A DNA stretch of 64,000 nt, from NCBI RefSeq assembly GCF_031454185.1, contig NZ_JAVDQI010000003.1, positions 141,971 to 205,970 on the forward strand. The letters run 5' to 3'. Below are positions 20,335 to 29,613 of this stretch, in pieces. Every line of letters begins with the position of its first letter. Within the stretch, counting starts at the first letter, position 1. Source of the stretch: Methanococcoides alaskense. GTDB taxonomy: Archaea; Halobacteriota; Methanosarcinia; Methanosarcinales; Methanosarcinaceae. The notes under the pieces are model-generated. The model made no database searches. It saw nothing but the letters and a program-made list of their open reading frames with translations, and was not told where the DNA came from. A program made the translations under genes and the position numbers.

Positions 20335-20469
20335 ACTTGATGGCGCTTCAACGCACGATTCCTCATAATGCAACTATCGGATTTAAACCTTTTGTTCGGA
20401 AGCGCCAAATGGACTGCAACAGACTTGAATTATACCTAATTCTGCGGCAAATTAATGTAAACGAGAGAT

Positions 20470-21495
20470 TCAATCTCCACAATAGTCGCCATAGATGATA
20501 ATAGGTGCCCCACAATTGCCGCACTTGTGCTCCGGAGTAAGATTATTATCCCGCACATCGAAGACACCCCGCACAATAACGGGCTCACCACAGGACGGAC
20601 AGAAAGTGTTCTCATATTTATGCCCGAACACATTACCGATATATACATACTTCAATCCCGCCTCCAATGCGATCAGGTGTGCCATTTCGAGGGTCTCAAC
20701 GGGAGTCGGAGGAAGATCTTTCATTTTATAGTTTGGCTGGAACCTTGTGAAATGAACAGGCGTATCCTCACCCAAGTTCTCAAACACCCATTTGGAAAGC
20801 TCACGCAACTCATCCCCAGAATCATTCAACGTGGGAATGACAAGGTTTACTACCTCAACGTGCATCCCAAGTTCCCTCGCAAGCTTTGCAGACTCCAGAA
20901 CAGGTGCGAGCCGGGCACCCACGACTTCCTTATAGAATTTTTCTGAAAAGGCCTTGATATCCACCCTGAAAGCATCAAGATAAGGCGATATGTGTTCCAG
21001 TGCCTCAGGTGTGATGTAACCGTTGGTCACATAGACCGTATCCAGCCCAGCCTCTTTTGCAAGCTTTGCGGAATCATAGGTATATTCATACCATATAGTG
21101 GGCTCATTATATGTCCATGCTACCGATCTACATCCCAAAGCGAGAGCCTTCTCTATTGCCTGTTTGGGAGTTATCTCAATTGAATTTGCCTCATCAAGCC
21201 CTACCTGTGAAATTGTCCAGTTCTGACAATGTTTGCACCTGAAATTGCATCCGATGGTCCCCAAAGAATAAACAGATGAACCTGGATTAAAATGGAACAG
21301 TGGTTTTTTCTCGATAGGATCGACAGCTTCACTGGAAACCGTAGCATAGATCAAAGAATAGAGAGTACCCTCACGATTCTCACGCACCCCACAAATACCG
21401 GTCTTGCCCTTAGAGATCCTGCAACGATGATTACACAGGCTACACCGTACTTTCCCATCTTCCAGCTTTTCATAGAACATTGCTTCTTTTATCAT
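20470..21495 (-). CDS. amrS: AmmeMemoRadiSam-system radical SAM enzyme (PflA-like)
   Basis: A 341-residue radical SAM protein. An N-terminal cysteine-rich part (CSLCNHRC, GICGVREN) precedes the SAM cluster motif CNFRCKHCQ (C-X3-C-X2-C) at about residue 85. A C-terminal zinc-ribbon-like end carries CPSCGEP and CGNCGAP. This architecture is that of the AmmeMemoRadiSam radical SAM enzyme, whose reaction is unknown. Its usual partner MEMO1 is encoded about 6 kb away (26971-27765); the third partner AMMECR1 is not in the window. The start is ATG 21495 with GGGGA just upstream. Confidence 0.85.
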   Translation of the reverse strand: MIKEAMFYEKLEDGKVRCSLCNHRCRISKGKTGICGVRENREGTLYSLIYATVSSEAVDPIEKKPLFHFNPGSSVYSLGTIGCNFRCKHCQNWTISQVGLDEANSIEITPKQAIEKALALGCRSVAWTYNEPTIWYEYTYDSAKLAKEAGLDTVYVTNGYITPEALEHISPYLDAFRVDIKAFSEKFYKEVVGARLAPVLESAKLARELGMHVEVVNLVIPTLNDSGDELRELSKWVFENLGEDTPVHFTRFQPNYKMKDLPPTPVETLEMAHLIALEAGLKYVYIGNVFGHKYENTFCPSCGEPVIVRGVFDVRDNNLTPEHKCGNCGAPIIIYGDYCGD

Positions 21496-21716
21496 CTCAT
21501 TCCCCAAGACTACATTAGAGTTGATGGTTGAAAAAGATTATTGAAGAGTTGAACCTCATTCTCAACGGCATATCCATACTGAATAAAATAGAACTAATGA
21601 AACAATAGATTAGAGATACGATGAATAATACCAATAAAATTGATTGGAAAGAATAAAAAAGATAATAAAAATAAGATGATCCCCTTTAATTAAGGGGATA
21701 CTAACTGTCGATTATA

Positions 21717-22685
21717 TCAATAGTTTCGGGTCACCATATAGTCTGCAACCGCAAGAAGAATGTTCTTTGCTTCGGAATCACCAAGGATATCGAGCATTCT
21801 CTTACCCCTCTCAAGTGTTTCTGTGGAAAGGTCCTGTGCATATTTTATTGAACCAGAGTCTTCAAGGATAGAAACCGCTTCGTCGATCTGTTCTGGAGAA
21901 ACTGAACCGCCCTTGCCGAATATTTCCAGTTCGACACCATGATTGAGTGCATGGATAGCTATCAGAGTCCTCTTTCCCTCAATGAGATCACTACCTCGGA
22001 CCTTACCGAGGATATCTTCAGGAGTTACCATATCGATGACATCATCCTGTATCTGGAAACTGATCCCAACAAGACGACCGAACTCATACATAGCATCAGC
22101 AACCTCATCGGAAGCTCCTCCCAGAAGTGCACCTACTTTAGCTGCTGCACCGTAAAGCACCGAGGTCTTCTTTTCGACCATTTCAAGATACTCTTCTTCT
22201 GAAACTATATCGCGTTTCTCAAAATCGATATCCAGCCACTGACCTTCGCATATCTCGGTGCAGGTCTTGGAAAGAAGTGCAACACATTTCAGAATGCTTC
22301 CAGGATCTTTTTCCATTACGGAGAGGATCTCAAAAGCTTTTGAATAAAGAGTATCTCCTGCAAGGATCGCGCCTTCGCTTCCCCACTTTACGTGGACAGC
22401 AGGCATTCCGCGTCTTACATCGTCATTGTCCATGATATCATCATGAACAAGGGTGAAATTGTGGACCAGTTCCAGTGCAACGGCTGCCGGAATAACTGAC
22501 ATAGGGTCACCGCCGACAGCTTCCGTGGAAAGCATAAGGACTGCTGGGCGAAGACGCTTTCCGCCTGCATCCGGCAAATATCTCGAAGCTTTATAGAGCT
22601 CTTCCGGATGTGAGATCGGAAGTAATTCTTCTATACCCTTATCAACATATACACTTCGTTTTTTTAGCTCATCCATAAGATCCAT
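21717..22685 (-). CDS. idsA: Short-chain polyprenyl (farnesyl/geranylgeranyl) diphosphate synthase
   Basis: A 322-residue trans-prenyltransferase that condenses IPP with allylic diphosphates to make the C15/C20 precursors of archaeal ether lipids. The first aspartate-rich motif reads HDDIMDND and the second FQIQDDVID; GGKRLRPAVL near residue 42 is also typical. It is the last gene of the long minus-strand cluster that holds mevalonate kinase, isopentenyl phosphate kinase and IPP isomerase, so it completes the path to lipid precursors. It follows the RNase J gene by 28 bases. Confidence 0.95.
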   Translation of the reverse strand: MDLMDELKKRSVYVDKGIEELLPISHPEELYKASRYLPDAGGKRLRPAVLMLSTEAVGGDPMSVIPAAVALELVHNFTLVHDDIMDNDDVRRGMPAVHVKWGSEGAILAGDTLYSKAFEILSVMEKDPGSILKCVALLSKTCTEICEGQWLDIDFEKRDIVSEEEYLEMVEKKTSVLYGAAAKVGALLGGASDEVADAMYEFGRLVGISFQIQDDVIDMVTPEDILGKVRGSDLIEGKRTLIAIHALNHGVELEIFGKGGSVSPEQIDEAVSILEDSGSIKYAQDLSTETLERGKRMLDILGDSEAKNILLAVADYMVTRNY

Positions 22686-22713
22686 ATGATCACACCCGAT
22701 TTAATTTAAATAA

Positions 22714-24057
22714 TCATTCTTCAATATACAGTTCTTCACCATTTCTAAGCATGTGGACCGTATCACCAAGGATATAGCCTGCATCTTCCGCCATTTCAAT
22801 ATAAGCACTGTGCATACCGATGTGTCCGTGTGCAGGGATCACATGTTCAGGATTTATCATCCTCAGAAGTTCCCAGTGGTCTTCACGGTAAGCATGACCT
22901 GAAACGTGCACATCATCATAGATACGGGCACCCTTCATCTTAAGCTTGGTCTCGAGTGCATAGCGGTTTGCTTGCGTCATAGGGCTTGGTATGATATTTG
23001 CAGAGAATATTATACGGTCACCGGATTCAACTTCAAATGGTGTGTCACCACTTGCAATACGTGAAAGGATAGCACCTGGTTCTCCCTGATGGCCTGTAAC
23101 GATAGGCAAGTATTTTTCTTTGCCTTCTGACATGATCTTCTTGAAAGCCCGGTCGATGTCCTTACGTTTACCATATATCTCAACATTCTTCGGGAAATCG
23201 ATATATCCCATGTTCTTTGCAGTTACCACATATTTGTCCATGGAACGTCCCATGAGCACAGGAATACGGCCCATCTCTCCTGCAATCTGAATGATAGAGT
23301 TGATACGTGCAATGTGAGATGCAAATGTAGTGACGACCATACCTGCATCGGATTCCTCGGTACCCAGGAGTACATCGCGCACCATATCATGAGCGATCTT
23401 TTCTGATGGGGTCTTACCTTTGCGGTCTGCATTGGTACTCTCCACGATCATGCATATGACACCTTCCTTTCCAAGCTCCCTGAGCCTTTCAAAGTCAGGC
23501 GCCTCACCAAGTGTTGGTGTGCGGTCAAGCTTGAAATCACATGCGTAAAGAACAGCACCTACAGGTGTATGTACTGCAACGAACACTGCATCGATGATAC
23601 TGTGCTGTACACGGATAAGTTCAATGGAAACATCATCGTTTATCTGATAAGTTCCACCAGCCTCTACCGGAATGATCTTGTTCTTGACACCGAACTTACG
23701 TTCGGATTCTATCTGCTGTTTTATAAGGGCTGCAGTATAAGGCGTACCGATGATAGGAGCAGTGTATCTGTGAGCAAGTTTTGGTATTGCACCGATGTGG
23801 TCAAGGTGACCATGTGTACAAACAATAGCAGCAACGTTGCCGTTTACCTGCTTCATGATCGTGTCATCAGGTATTGCACCCATTTCTATAAGCTCAAGGG
23901 AATGCATCTTATCAATTTCCACATCCTCATGTATCTGGACTCTATCTAATCTCAGGCCCATATCAACTATAATGATGTCTTCGTCAACTCTTATAGCAGT
24001 CATATTACGACCCATTTCGTTATAGCCGCCTACTGCTATGATTCCAATATCTGTCAT
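22714..24057 (-). CDS. rnj: Ribonuclease J (archaeal, metallo-beta-lactamase/beta-CASP)
   Basis: A 447-residue metallo-beta-lactamase fold nuclease. The metal-binding signature CTHGHLDHIGAIPKLAHR is intact and is followed by the beta-CASP region; VSGHAYREDHWELL and IPAHGHIGMH provide the later histidines. Archaeal RNase J is known as a 5'-3' exonuclease in mRNA decay. It sits between the IPP isomerase and prenyl synthase genes, an arrangement I recall from other euryarchaeota. The start MTDIGIIAVGG at 24057 has GGAGG seven bases upstream. Confidence 0.92.
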   Translation of the reverse strand: MTDIGIIAVGGYNEMGRNMTAIRVDEDIIIVDMGLRLDRVQIHEDVEIDKMHSLELIEMGAIPDDTIMKQVNGNVAAIVCTHGHLDHIGAIPKLAHRYTAPIIGTPYTAALIKQQIESERKFGVKNKIIPVEAGGTYQINDDVSIELIRVQHSIIDAVFVAVHTPVGAVLYACDFKLDRTPTLGEAPDFERLRELGKEGVICMIVESTNADRKGKTPSEKIAHDMVRDVLLGTEESDAGMVVTTFASHIARINSIIQIAGEMGRIPVLMGRSMDKYVVTAKNMGYIDFPKNVEIYGKRKDIDRAFKKIMSEGKEKYLPIVTGHQGEPGAILSRIASGDTPFEVESGDRIIFSANIIPSPMTQANRYALETKLKMKGARIYDDVHVSGHAYREDHWELLRMINPEHVIPAHGHIGMHSAYIEMAEDAGYILGDTVHMLRNGEELYIEE

Positions 24058-24153
24058 ATAATTCCTCCAATTTATCTGTATTTTCTAATTCAATGATAAC
24101 TTTTGGTCATCTTGACCAAAAAATGACTGTGAATTTCGGCTTTAGTAAACCTA

Positions 24154-25251
24154 TCAAAGGTCAGACCTTATGTCAAGGTCCTTTGGATCAAAACCACGTT
24201 GTGTGATGTATTCTTTTGTCCATCCGGTTACAGTGACCTTTGAGCTTGTACGAAGCTCATTGATATTACCACATCCGCAAAGGAACATTGCAACCCTCAG
24301 TTCATTGAGCATCTTTGACAGGCTTGAGACAACCTCATCCGCTCCAATGAGCGCTGGCCCCACAAAAGGAAGGGCTGCACTTGCAGCATACGCACCAAGA
24401 GAAAGGGATTTTGCAATATCGAGGCCTGTTCGCACACCGCCCGTTGCCACCACTGGAACAAAGCTTCGGCATTCGAGAACACTGGAAACAGTAGGTATAC
24501 CGAAGTCCCAGTAGAGATTGCCCAGATCCTCGGAAATTGCATCGCCGCTATCATGTGCCCTATATACTTCCACACCTGACCAGCTTGTACCTCCGACACC
24601 GCCCACATCAATTGCACTTACACCTGCTTCTTTCAGCAATGCAGCATCTTCTTTAGAGATACCAGCACCGGTCTCCTTTGCGATGATCGGGACATTGAGA
24701 GAACAAACCTCTTTGATCATTTCGAGTACACCTGTAGCGTCTCGATCACCTTCAGGCTGTATCGCCTCCTGAAGGAAATTCAAATGTACTGCCAGAGCAT
24801 CCGCATCCAGCATATCAACGAGCTTCTCTATTGCTTCGATACCATATTCCTTGATCTGGGCTGCACCTACATTTCCATAAACGAATGCATTTGGCGCTTT
24901 ATCACGGACCACACTGAAAGAACTTTCCTGTTCAGGGTCCTCGATCGCAGCCCTTTGACTTCCCACACCGATCCCTACACCCAATTCCTCAGCGGCTTCC
25001 GCAAGAGCGGCATTTACCGGAGTTGTGTCTGGATGCCCACCTGTAATAGATGCTATAAGGAATGGAGCCTTCAATGATTTGCCTAAAAATTCAGTGGACA
25101 GATCGATCTCATCCATATGTATCTGTGGCAATGCCTTGTGAATAAGCATAACATCATCGAATCCGGATGTTACGTTCTTGGCTTCCACTGGACGTTTTGC
25201 ACAATGTTCAAGGTGCTCGATCTTTCTCTTGGACGTACTCAAATCTATCAA
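24154..25251 (-). CDS. fni: Isopentenyl-diphosphate delta-isomerase, type 2
   Basis: A 365-residue FMN- and NADPH-dependent isomerase that interconverts IPP and DMAPP. The TIM-barrel features are visible: SKRKIEHLEHC at the N-terminus, ASITGGHPDT, HLNFLQEAIQPEGDRD, IAKETGAGIS, VGGVGGTSWSGVE and ATGGVRTGLDIAKSL. Length fits the type 2 family. It is followed by RNase J and prenyl synthase and preceded by isopentenyl phosphate kinase, so substrate supply and use are encoded together. Confidence 0.96.
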   Translation of the reverse strand: MIDLSTSKRKIEHLEHCAKRPVEAKNVTSGFDDVMLIHKALPQIHMDEIDLSTEFLGKSLKAPFLIASITGGHPDTTPVNAALAEAAEELGVGIGVGSQRAAIEDPEQESSFSVVRDKAPNAFVYGNVGAAQIKEYGIEAIEKLVDMLDADALAVHLNFLQEAIQPEGDRDATGVLEMIKEVCSLNVPIIAKETGAGISKEDAALLKEAGVSAIDVGGVGGTSWSGVEVYRAHDSGDAISEDLGNLYWDFGIPTVSSVLECRSFVPVVATGGVRTGLDIAKSLSLGAYAASAALPFVGPALIGADEVVSSLSKMLNELRVAMFLCGCGNINELRTSSKVTVTGWTKEYITQRGFDPKDLDIRSDL

Positions 25252-25267
25252 ACCTGCTAATGTATTA

Positions 25268-26047
25268 TTATGAATCTTTTATTGCGGTACCGATGTTCTC
25301 ACCATTTAGAAAACTCGACACGCTTCCCACTACGGTTGCATTGAATATATAAGAGGTTATACTTGATGTTTTGCCAAGTTCCAGCATTTCAAGCACTTTT
25401 CCGAGCATTCCACCAGTCACATCAGTTCCTGCCGAACCGCCGATATACGCCTTGACCTCATCGAAATTCTCTGCAGTGATCACAGGGATGGTCTCACCTT
25501 TATCATCGAACACACCATCTGCCGCACTCCCAACTCCAATTCTGGAAGCCTGCAACTGGGTTGCAAGATAGGGTATCACCTGATCACCAGAGATGATGGA
25601 TACGCCTTTTACATCATCCATTACAACATCACCATGTAATACCGGAACAAGCCCTTTCTCAAGCATCAACCTGATACTTCCGAGATACATGTCCGAGATG
25701 CGACCGTTCTTTGCGACCGTACAACACATTGGATGTACTGATATCGCATTCACACCTTCATCATTGAGAATTCCAACTACGATACGGTTCAATGCCTTTA
25801 CTGCATTGTGAGTGACAACAGCCCCTTCCGCATGGAAGCCTTCCGTAAGAGCATATCTTTTTGCCTGAGGGTGACCGTAGGAACCTGCACCATGCACAAT
25901 GATAAGTTTACCTTCAAAACCGGATATTTCACGAGCTATCCGAACTATCTCTTCTTCCCAGGCAAGCCCGTCTTCCGATCTCTTATCGGTAATTACGCTG
26001 CCACCTATCTTCAATATAGTTATCCCGTTATTTGAGTTCACTGGCAT
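25268..26047 (-). CDS. ipk: Isopentenyl phosphate kinase
   Basis: A 259-residue amino-acid-kinase-fold protein that phosphorylates isopentenyl phosphate to IPP in the archaeal version of the mevalonate pathway. ILKIGGSVITDK opens the fold, and HGAGSYGHP carries the histidine that marks this family. The gene starts within the end of the mevalonate kinase gene (overlap about 10 bases), suggesting coupled translation. The enzymes that convert mevalonate phosphate to isopentenyl phosphate are not in the window. Confidence 0.95.
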   Translation of the reverse strand: MPVNSNNGITILKIGGSVITDKRSEDGLAWEEEIVRIAREISGFEGKLIIVHGAGSYGHPQAKRYALTEGFHAEGAVVTHNAVKALNRIVVGILNDEGVNAISVHPMCCTVAKNGRISDMYLGSIRLMLEKGLVPVLHGDVVMDDVKGVSIISGDQVIPYLATQLQASRIGVGSAADGVFDDKGETIPVITAENFDEVKAYIGGSAGTDVTGGMLGKVLEMLELGKTSSITSYIFNATVVGSVSSFLNGENIGTAIKDS

Positions 26048-26949
26048 TCCACCCTGACACCTACATCTGTCGCATTGGTCACAACAACTTCCCCGCCGGC
26101 CATACCAATGGCCTCTGCCACTGAATCTATATTCTCACGCGGAGATATAGCGACCATACAACCACCGCCACCTGCACCGGTTATCTTTGAACCATACGCA
26201 CCACTTTCACGTGCAGCATAGATGAGGGAAGACAGTTCAGCACAACTTACACCAATAGCATCAAGCAGACCCTGATCGATATTCATAAGTTCGCCAACAG
26301 AAACATAGTCCCCATCGTTCACAAGATCTTCACCAATAACAGACAGCTTTCCAATGGATGATAATACAGGTCCCACAACATCAGGGAACCTTTCATTAAG
26401 ATCAGCCACATTACCCACGAGCTCTTTTGTGGATGAGAATATATTTGTGTTACCTATAAGGATCCCACAATCAATAAGTTCAAGTTTTTTACGTTGTGGT
26501 ATCAGAACCACACCACCCATGGTACATACATACGTATCTGTGGGACTTGCTGCACCCTGTATCTTCTGCTCGACCTCATGCCCCATCTTTGCGATATCAT
26601 TCAGTTCAAGTCCGATGCCCAGTAAAGTATCCATTGCCTTGATCGTAGCCACAGTAACTGCTGCAGAAGAACCTAGCCCGGATCCTACCGGAATATCAGA
26701 ACTTATGCGCAGGTCCACTCCATCAAAGAATGAGATATCCTGAAAGCGTTCGATGACCGCTGAAACATAAGGATGAACTTCAAAATCGATGCCTGTAGTT
26801 CCAAGGGATGAACTTATGGTGATAGTATCCGCAGGAGATACGGTGACCCTGGTACGAATATCCACTGCACAGCAAATGGCAGGCTCTCCATAGACCACTG
26901 CGTGTTCACCGAACAGATATACTTTACCAGGTGCAGAACAGGTGATCAT
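26038..26949 (-). CDS. mvk: Mevalonate kinase
   Basis: A 303-residue GHMP kinase. The start SAPGKVYLFGEHAVVYGEPA, the ATP loop PVGSGLGSSAAVTVA at about 92-106 and the C-terminal KITGAGGGGCMVA are complete. It phosphorylates mevalonate at the entry to archaeal isoprenoid synthesis. It overlaps the isopentenyl phosphate kinase gene and follows the MEMO1 gene by 21 bases. Confidence 0.96.
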   Translation of the reverse strand: MITCSAPGKVYLFGEHAVVYGEPAICCAVDIRTRVTVSPADTITISSSLGTTGIDFEVHPYVSAVIERFQDISFFDGVDLRISSDIPVGSGLGSSAAVTVATIKAMDTLLGIGLELNDIAKMGHEVEQKIQGAASPTDTYVCTMGGVVLIPQRKKLELIDCGILIGNTNIFSSTKELVGNVADLNERFPDVVGPVLSSIGKLSVIGEDLVNDGDYVSVGELMNIDQGLLDAIGVSCAELSSLIYAARESGAYGSKITGAGGGGCMVAISPRENIDSVAEAIGMAGGEVVVTNATDVGVRVECQ

Positions 26950-26970
26950 GATAATGGCTCCGTTAGAGGA

Positions 26971-27765
26971 TCATTTTACAATGATGGCAGCATACCCTAC
27001 AACCATCGGATCCCCAGTAATATCCCCACTGGTACCATATTTGACCAGCTCGGCGTTCTTAGCACCACATTCCTTTGCAGCTGTCAACATTGCCGTTATC
27101 GGACCGTATCCGCAAGCTGTGATGTCTTCCTCGTACTTTCTCCGATAAATTTCAGGTACGTCCATATCAAGAACTGCATCAATAAGATAATTGTCAGACT
27201 TTTCGGCTTTTTCCTGAGGCACATAATGTGAAAGATCACTTGATGCAATGAATACGACCTTTTTACCCGATTCCTTTACAGCACGAGCTACTTCCAGACC
27301 TACCTCGACAGCAGTATCTTCATCCTGCATCCCCATGCAAATTGGCAGGACCTTAAAATCGCTTCCGAATAGGTATTGTAGGAAAGGTATCTGCACTTCT
27401 ACAGAATGCTCATATCGGTGAGCAACTTCATCCATATCGATAATGGTCCCTGCAAGCAGTTTGCCCAGTTCCCTATCGGTCTCGACATCTCCGAAAGGTG
27501 TATTCCAGACATCCTGGGACATTGCGACCGGAGAACCATATCCTGTATGGTTTGGTCCAAATATCACGTATGTGTCTGCTTTCGGAAGCCTTGCAAAAAC
27601 ATGTGCTGCGACTGGACCGGAATAGACATAACCTGCATGTGGAACCACTGCACCTATCACGTCTTCAGACCTTCTCTCAAGACCATGAAAACATTTCACA
27701 ATTTCCTTGCGCAGTGCCTTTGTGCTCAGCGGATAGAACTGACCTGCAACGGTTGATTGTCTCAT
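26971..27765 (-). CDS. MEMO1-family protein (AmmeMemoRadiSam protein B)
   Basis: A 264-residue protein with the dioxygenase-like MEMO1 fold. Conserved blocks include the N-terminal RQSTVAGQFYP, VVPHAGYVYSGPVAAH, FGPNHTGYG and SSDLSHYVP, whose histidines could bind a metal. The reaction is not established. It lies between the uS2 gene and mevalonate kinase, a placement recurring in archaea. A radical SAM partner is encoded about 6 kb further along the same strand. Confidence 0.9.
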   Translation of the reverse strand: MRQSTVAGQFYPLSTKALRKEIVKCFHGLERRSEDVIGAVVPHAGYVYSGPVAAHVFARLPKADTYVIFGPNHTGYGSPVAMSQDVWNTPFGDVETDRELGKLLAGTIIDMDEVAHRYEHSVEVQIPFLQYLFGSDFKVLPICMGMQDEDTAVEVGLEVARAVKESGKKVVFIASSDLSHYVPQEKAEKSDNYLIDAVLDMDVPEIYRRKYEEDITACGYGPITAMLTAAKECGAKNAELVKYGTSGDITGDPMVVGYAAIIVK

Positions 27766-27837
27766 ACTACTGTTCCCCCTGTTACAAACGGGATATATTA
27801 TGTATGAGTGAGGTTAAGAAAAATGAGAACAGGTCAA

Positions 27838-28482
27838 TTAAAGACCTGTTTCAAATTCACTTGCTTCATAGTTGAAAGGAATATCCCTTTCGTTTGCGAT
27901 CTCTCTTGCCAGAAGCCAATATACGAGGGAAAGTGCTTTTCTACCCTTGTTGTTGGTTGGAATGACAAGATCTACATTGGAGGTCATGTTGTTAGTGTCA
28001 CAAAGTGCAACAACAGGAATACCTACATTTACAGCTTCCCTGATAACCTGTGCATCTCCTGCAGGATCGGTCACAATTACTACATCCGGCTCAAAGAAAC
28101 CTTCCTGGACAGGGTTTGTAAGACTGCCTGGAATGAACCTACCGACCTTTGAAACTGCTCCAACTGACTTTGAGAACATAGTTGCTGGATACTGACCATA
28201 CTGACGTGCGGATACGACAAGTATTCTGGACGGGTCATACTTTGAAAGGAAATGTGCAATAGATCTGATCCTCTCATCGGTTGACTGTATGTCGAGTACG
28301 TAAAGTCCATCTGTCCTTACACGGTAAACGAACTTCATCATGTTCTGTGTCTTCTGCTGGGTACCAATGTGTACACCTGCTGCCAGATACTCATCTATAG
28401 GGACAAGTGATGTGGACTCTGTGTTTTCTGCTGCTGCGCTTGTTTCAGCTGTAATCTCAATATTTTGATCCGTATTTTCCAT
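27838..28482 (-). CDS. rps2: Ribosomal protein uS2
   Basis: A 214-residue small-subunit protein. The archaeal uS2 signature is visible in EYLAAGVHIGTQQKTQNM, the block RFIPGSLTNPVQ and VIVTDPAGDAQVIREA. An acidic N-terminal extension of about 25 residues precedes the conserved domain. It follows rpoK by 13 bases. In many euryarchaeota an enolase gene lies between rpoK and rps2; none is present here. Confidence 0.96.
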   Translation of the reverse strand: MENTDQNIEITAETSAAAENTESTSLVPIDEYLAAGVHIGTQQKTQNMMKFVYRVRTDGLYVLDIQSTDERIRSIAHFLSKYDPSRILVVSARQYGQYPATMFSKSVGAVSKVGRFIPGSLTNPVQEGFFEPDVVIVTDPAGDAQVIREAVNVGIPVVALCDTNNMTSNVDLVIPTNNKGRKALSLVYWLLAREIANERDIPFNYEASEFETGL

Positions 28483-28495
28483 AAATTCACCTCAG

Positions 28496-28675
28496 TTATC
28501 GTAAATTTCTCTTGACTGTAATAGGTATAACGCCTTTCTCAAATTCAACTGTAGCTAGATATAATGCGTCAGTGCTATCGTCTTCGACCAATATGGGTGC
28601 TTCCATTGCAATCTGAAGTGATCTTGCCCCGATGATCCTTGCACGTTCATACCTAGTGTATTTCTCATTGCTCAA
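28496..28675 (-). CDS. rpoK: DNA-directed RNA polymerase subunit K
   Basis: A 59-residue gene that is easy to miss because it is short. Translation on the minus strand from TTG 28675 gives a protein with YTRYERARIIGARSLQIA, APILV and the C-terminal GVIPITVKRNLR, all diagnostic of RpoK, the archaeal relative of Rpb6/omega. The start is supported by GGTG (28681-28684) five bases upstream. RpoK helps assemble the polymerase. It lies between a structured spacer after rpoN and rps2. Confidence 0.95.
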   Translation of the reverse strand: MSNEKYTRYERARIIGARSLQIAMEAPILVEDDSTDALYLATVEFEKGVIPITVKRNLR

Positions 28676-28813
28676 TTAATCACCCTTATTAAAAAATCCT
28701 TAATGAAATATTTTGAACAAACATAGTCAGACGATATATATTAACAAATAATCAAATCCAGAAACAGTATTCATTTGGTTTCGTTCTGACTTATTAGATA
28801 TATGAAAGTTTTA

Positions 28814-28975
28814 TTCGGAATCCCTCCGAATGTGGTTATCGACTTTAGTGAAAGCTGATATTATCAGTTAGCCCAAAATGGGCCAATGGGACCGCTGAGA
28901 TCGGCCCTCAGGTACCGGTTTATTTCGCACAGATTCCAATAAAGGGCTGTGGCCCGAACACCAAAAGATGCCCGG
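28814..28975 (-). other. Hairpin-rich spacer between rpoN and rpoK
   Basis: The 317-base gap between rpoN and rpoK (28676-28992) has no gene but many inverted repeats: TTCGGA/TCCGAA (28814-28830), CTGATA/TATCAG (28855-28867), GCCC/GGGC (28871-28883), CTGAG/CTCAG (28895-28911), TTTATT/AATAAA (28919-28943), GGGC/GCCC (28944-28955), and a 9-bp helix with a UUUU loop at 28954-28975. That last helix needs G:U pairs that form only in minus-strand RNA, which is the direction of the operon. It could be a leader, a processing site or a small RNA. I could not fit it to a tRNA, the SRP RNA or RNase P RNA. Confidence 0.5.
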
Positions 28976-28992
28976 AGTACCTTGCAACCCAT

Positions 28993-29181
28993 TTATTGAT
29001 ATGGAGCCATTGTGTCCACAAGCTCAACATGAGCAAGGAACATTCTCCTGCAACAATACCTAACGAACTTAAGGTCATCGAGTACTGTAGCAGGGTCTTC
29101 TCCTTCACCTGTACGACGTTTGTACTCTTCCCAGCTTTCCGCAATAACCTTTCCACATGTGAAACAGCGAACTGGAATCAT
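28993..29181 (-). CDS. rpoN: DNA-directed RNA polymerase subunit N
   Basis: A 62-residue zinc-binding subunit, the archaeal counterpart of Rpb10. MIPVRCFTCGKVI gives the first C-X2-C, and RYCCRRMFLAHVELVD the second cysteine pair (CC) typical of the family. The length is normal. It is preceded by the uS9 gene at a gap of 14 bases and followed by the hairpin-rich spacer before rpoK. Confidence 0.97.
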   Translation of the reverse strand: MIPVRCFTCGKVIAESWEEYKRRTGEGEDPATVLDDLKFVRYCCRRMFLAHVELVDTMAPYQ

Positions 29182-29195
29182 TGTAACTACCCGCC

Positions 29196-29600
29196 TTACC
29201 TGTAAGATTTCTGATATTTAGCACGTGCACCTGGTCCACCGAACTTCTTGGTCTCTTTCTTCCTGGCATCGTTTACCAGAAGATTCCTGTCGTATGCCAT
29301 GAAAGCATCCCTGAGGTCGGTGTCGTTGGTCCACTCTACAATTCCTCTTGCGATAGCAGTTCTGATCGCATTTGCCTGGCCCATGATTCCGCCACCACTG
29401 ACCTTTACATCAATGTCAAGGCCAGAAACAGCTTCGCTTGCCAGCATTAGAGGTTCGATGATCTTAAGTTTTGCGAACATAGGTTCGTAGATCTCAACAG
29501 GTTTCTTGTTGATCCTAGCTTTACCTGTTCCTGCAGAAACTGTTGCTCGTGCAATTGCAGTTTTGTTTTTACCGGACGTATTAACAACTTTAGTAGCCAT
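29196..29600 (-). CDS. rps9: Ribosomal protein uS9
   Basis: A 134-residue small-subunit protein. The start NTSGKNKTAIARATV, the central VSGGGIMGQANAIRTAIARGIVE and the basic tail ending in KKFGGPGARAKYQKSYR, whose end reaches the decoding site, are all present. It is part of the conserved eL18-uL13-uS9-rpoN-rpoK-uS2 order. Confidence 0.97.
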   Translation of the reverse strand: MATKVVNTSGKNKTAIARATVSAGTGKARINKKPVEIYEPMFAKLKIIEPLMLASEAVSGLDIDVKVSGGGIMGQANAIRTAIARGIVEWTNDTDLRDAFMAYDRNLLVNDARKKETKKFGGPGARAKYQKSYR

Positions 29601-29613
29601 GAATAAATCTCCC

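Noticed and set aside
28840..28992. A tRNA-Pro gene between rpoN and rpoK, suggested by TTTTGGTG and by CTCAGCGGTCCCA on the minus strand.
   Set aside because: No matching 5' acceptor strand, no TTCRA T-loop and no consistent D-arm were found. It is reported only as a structured spacer.
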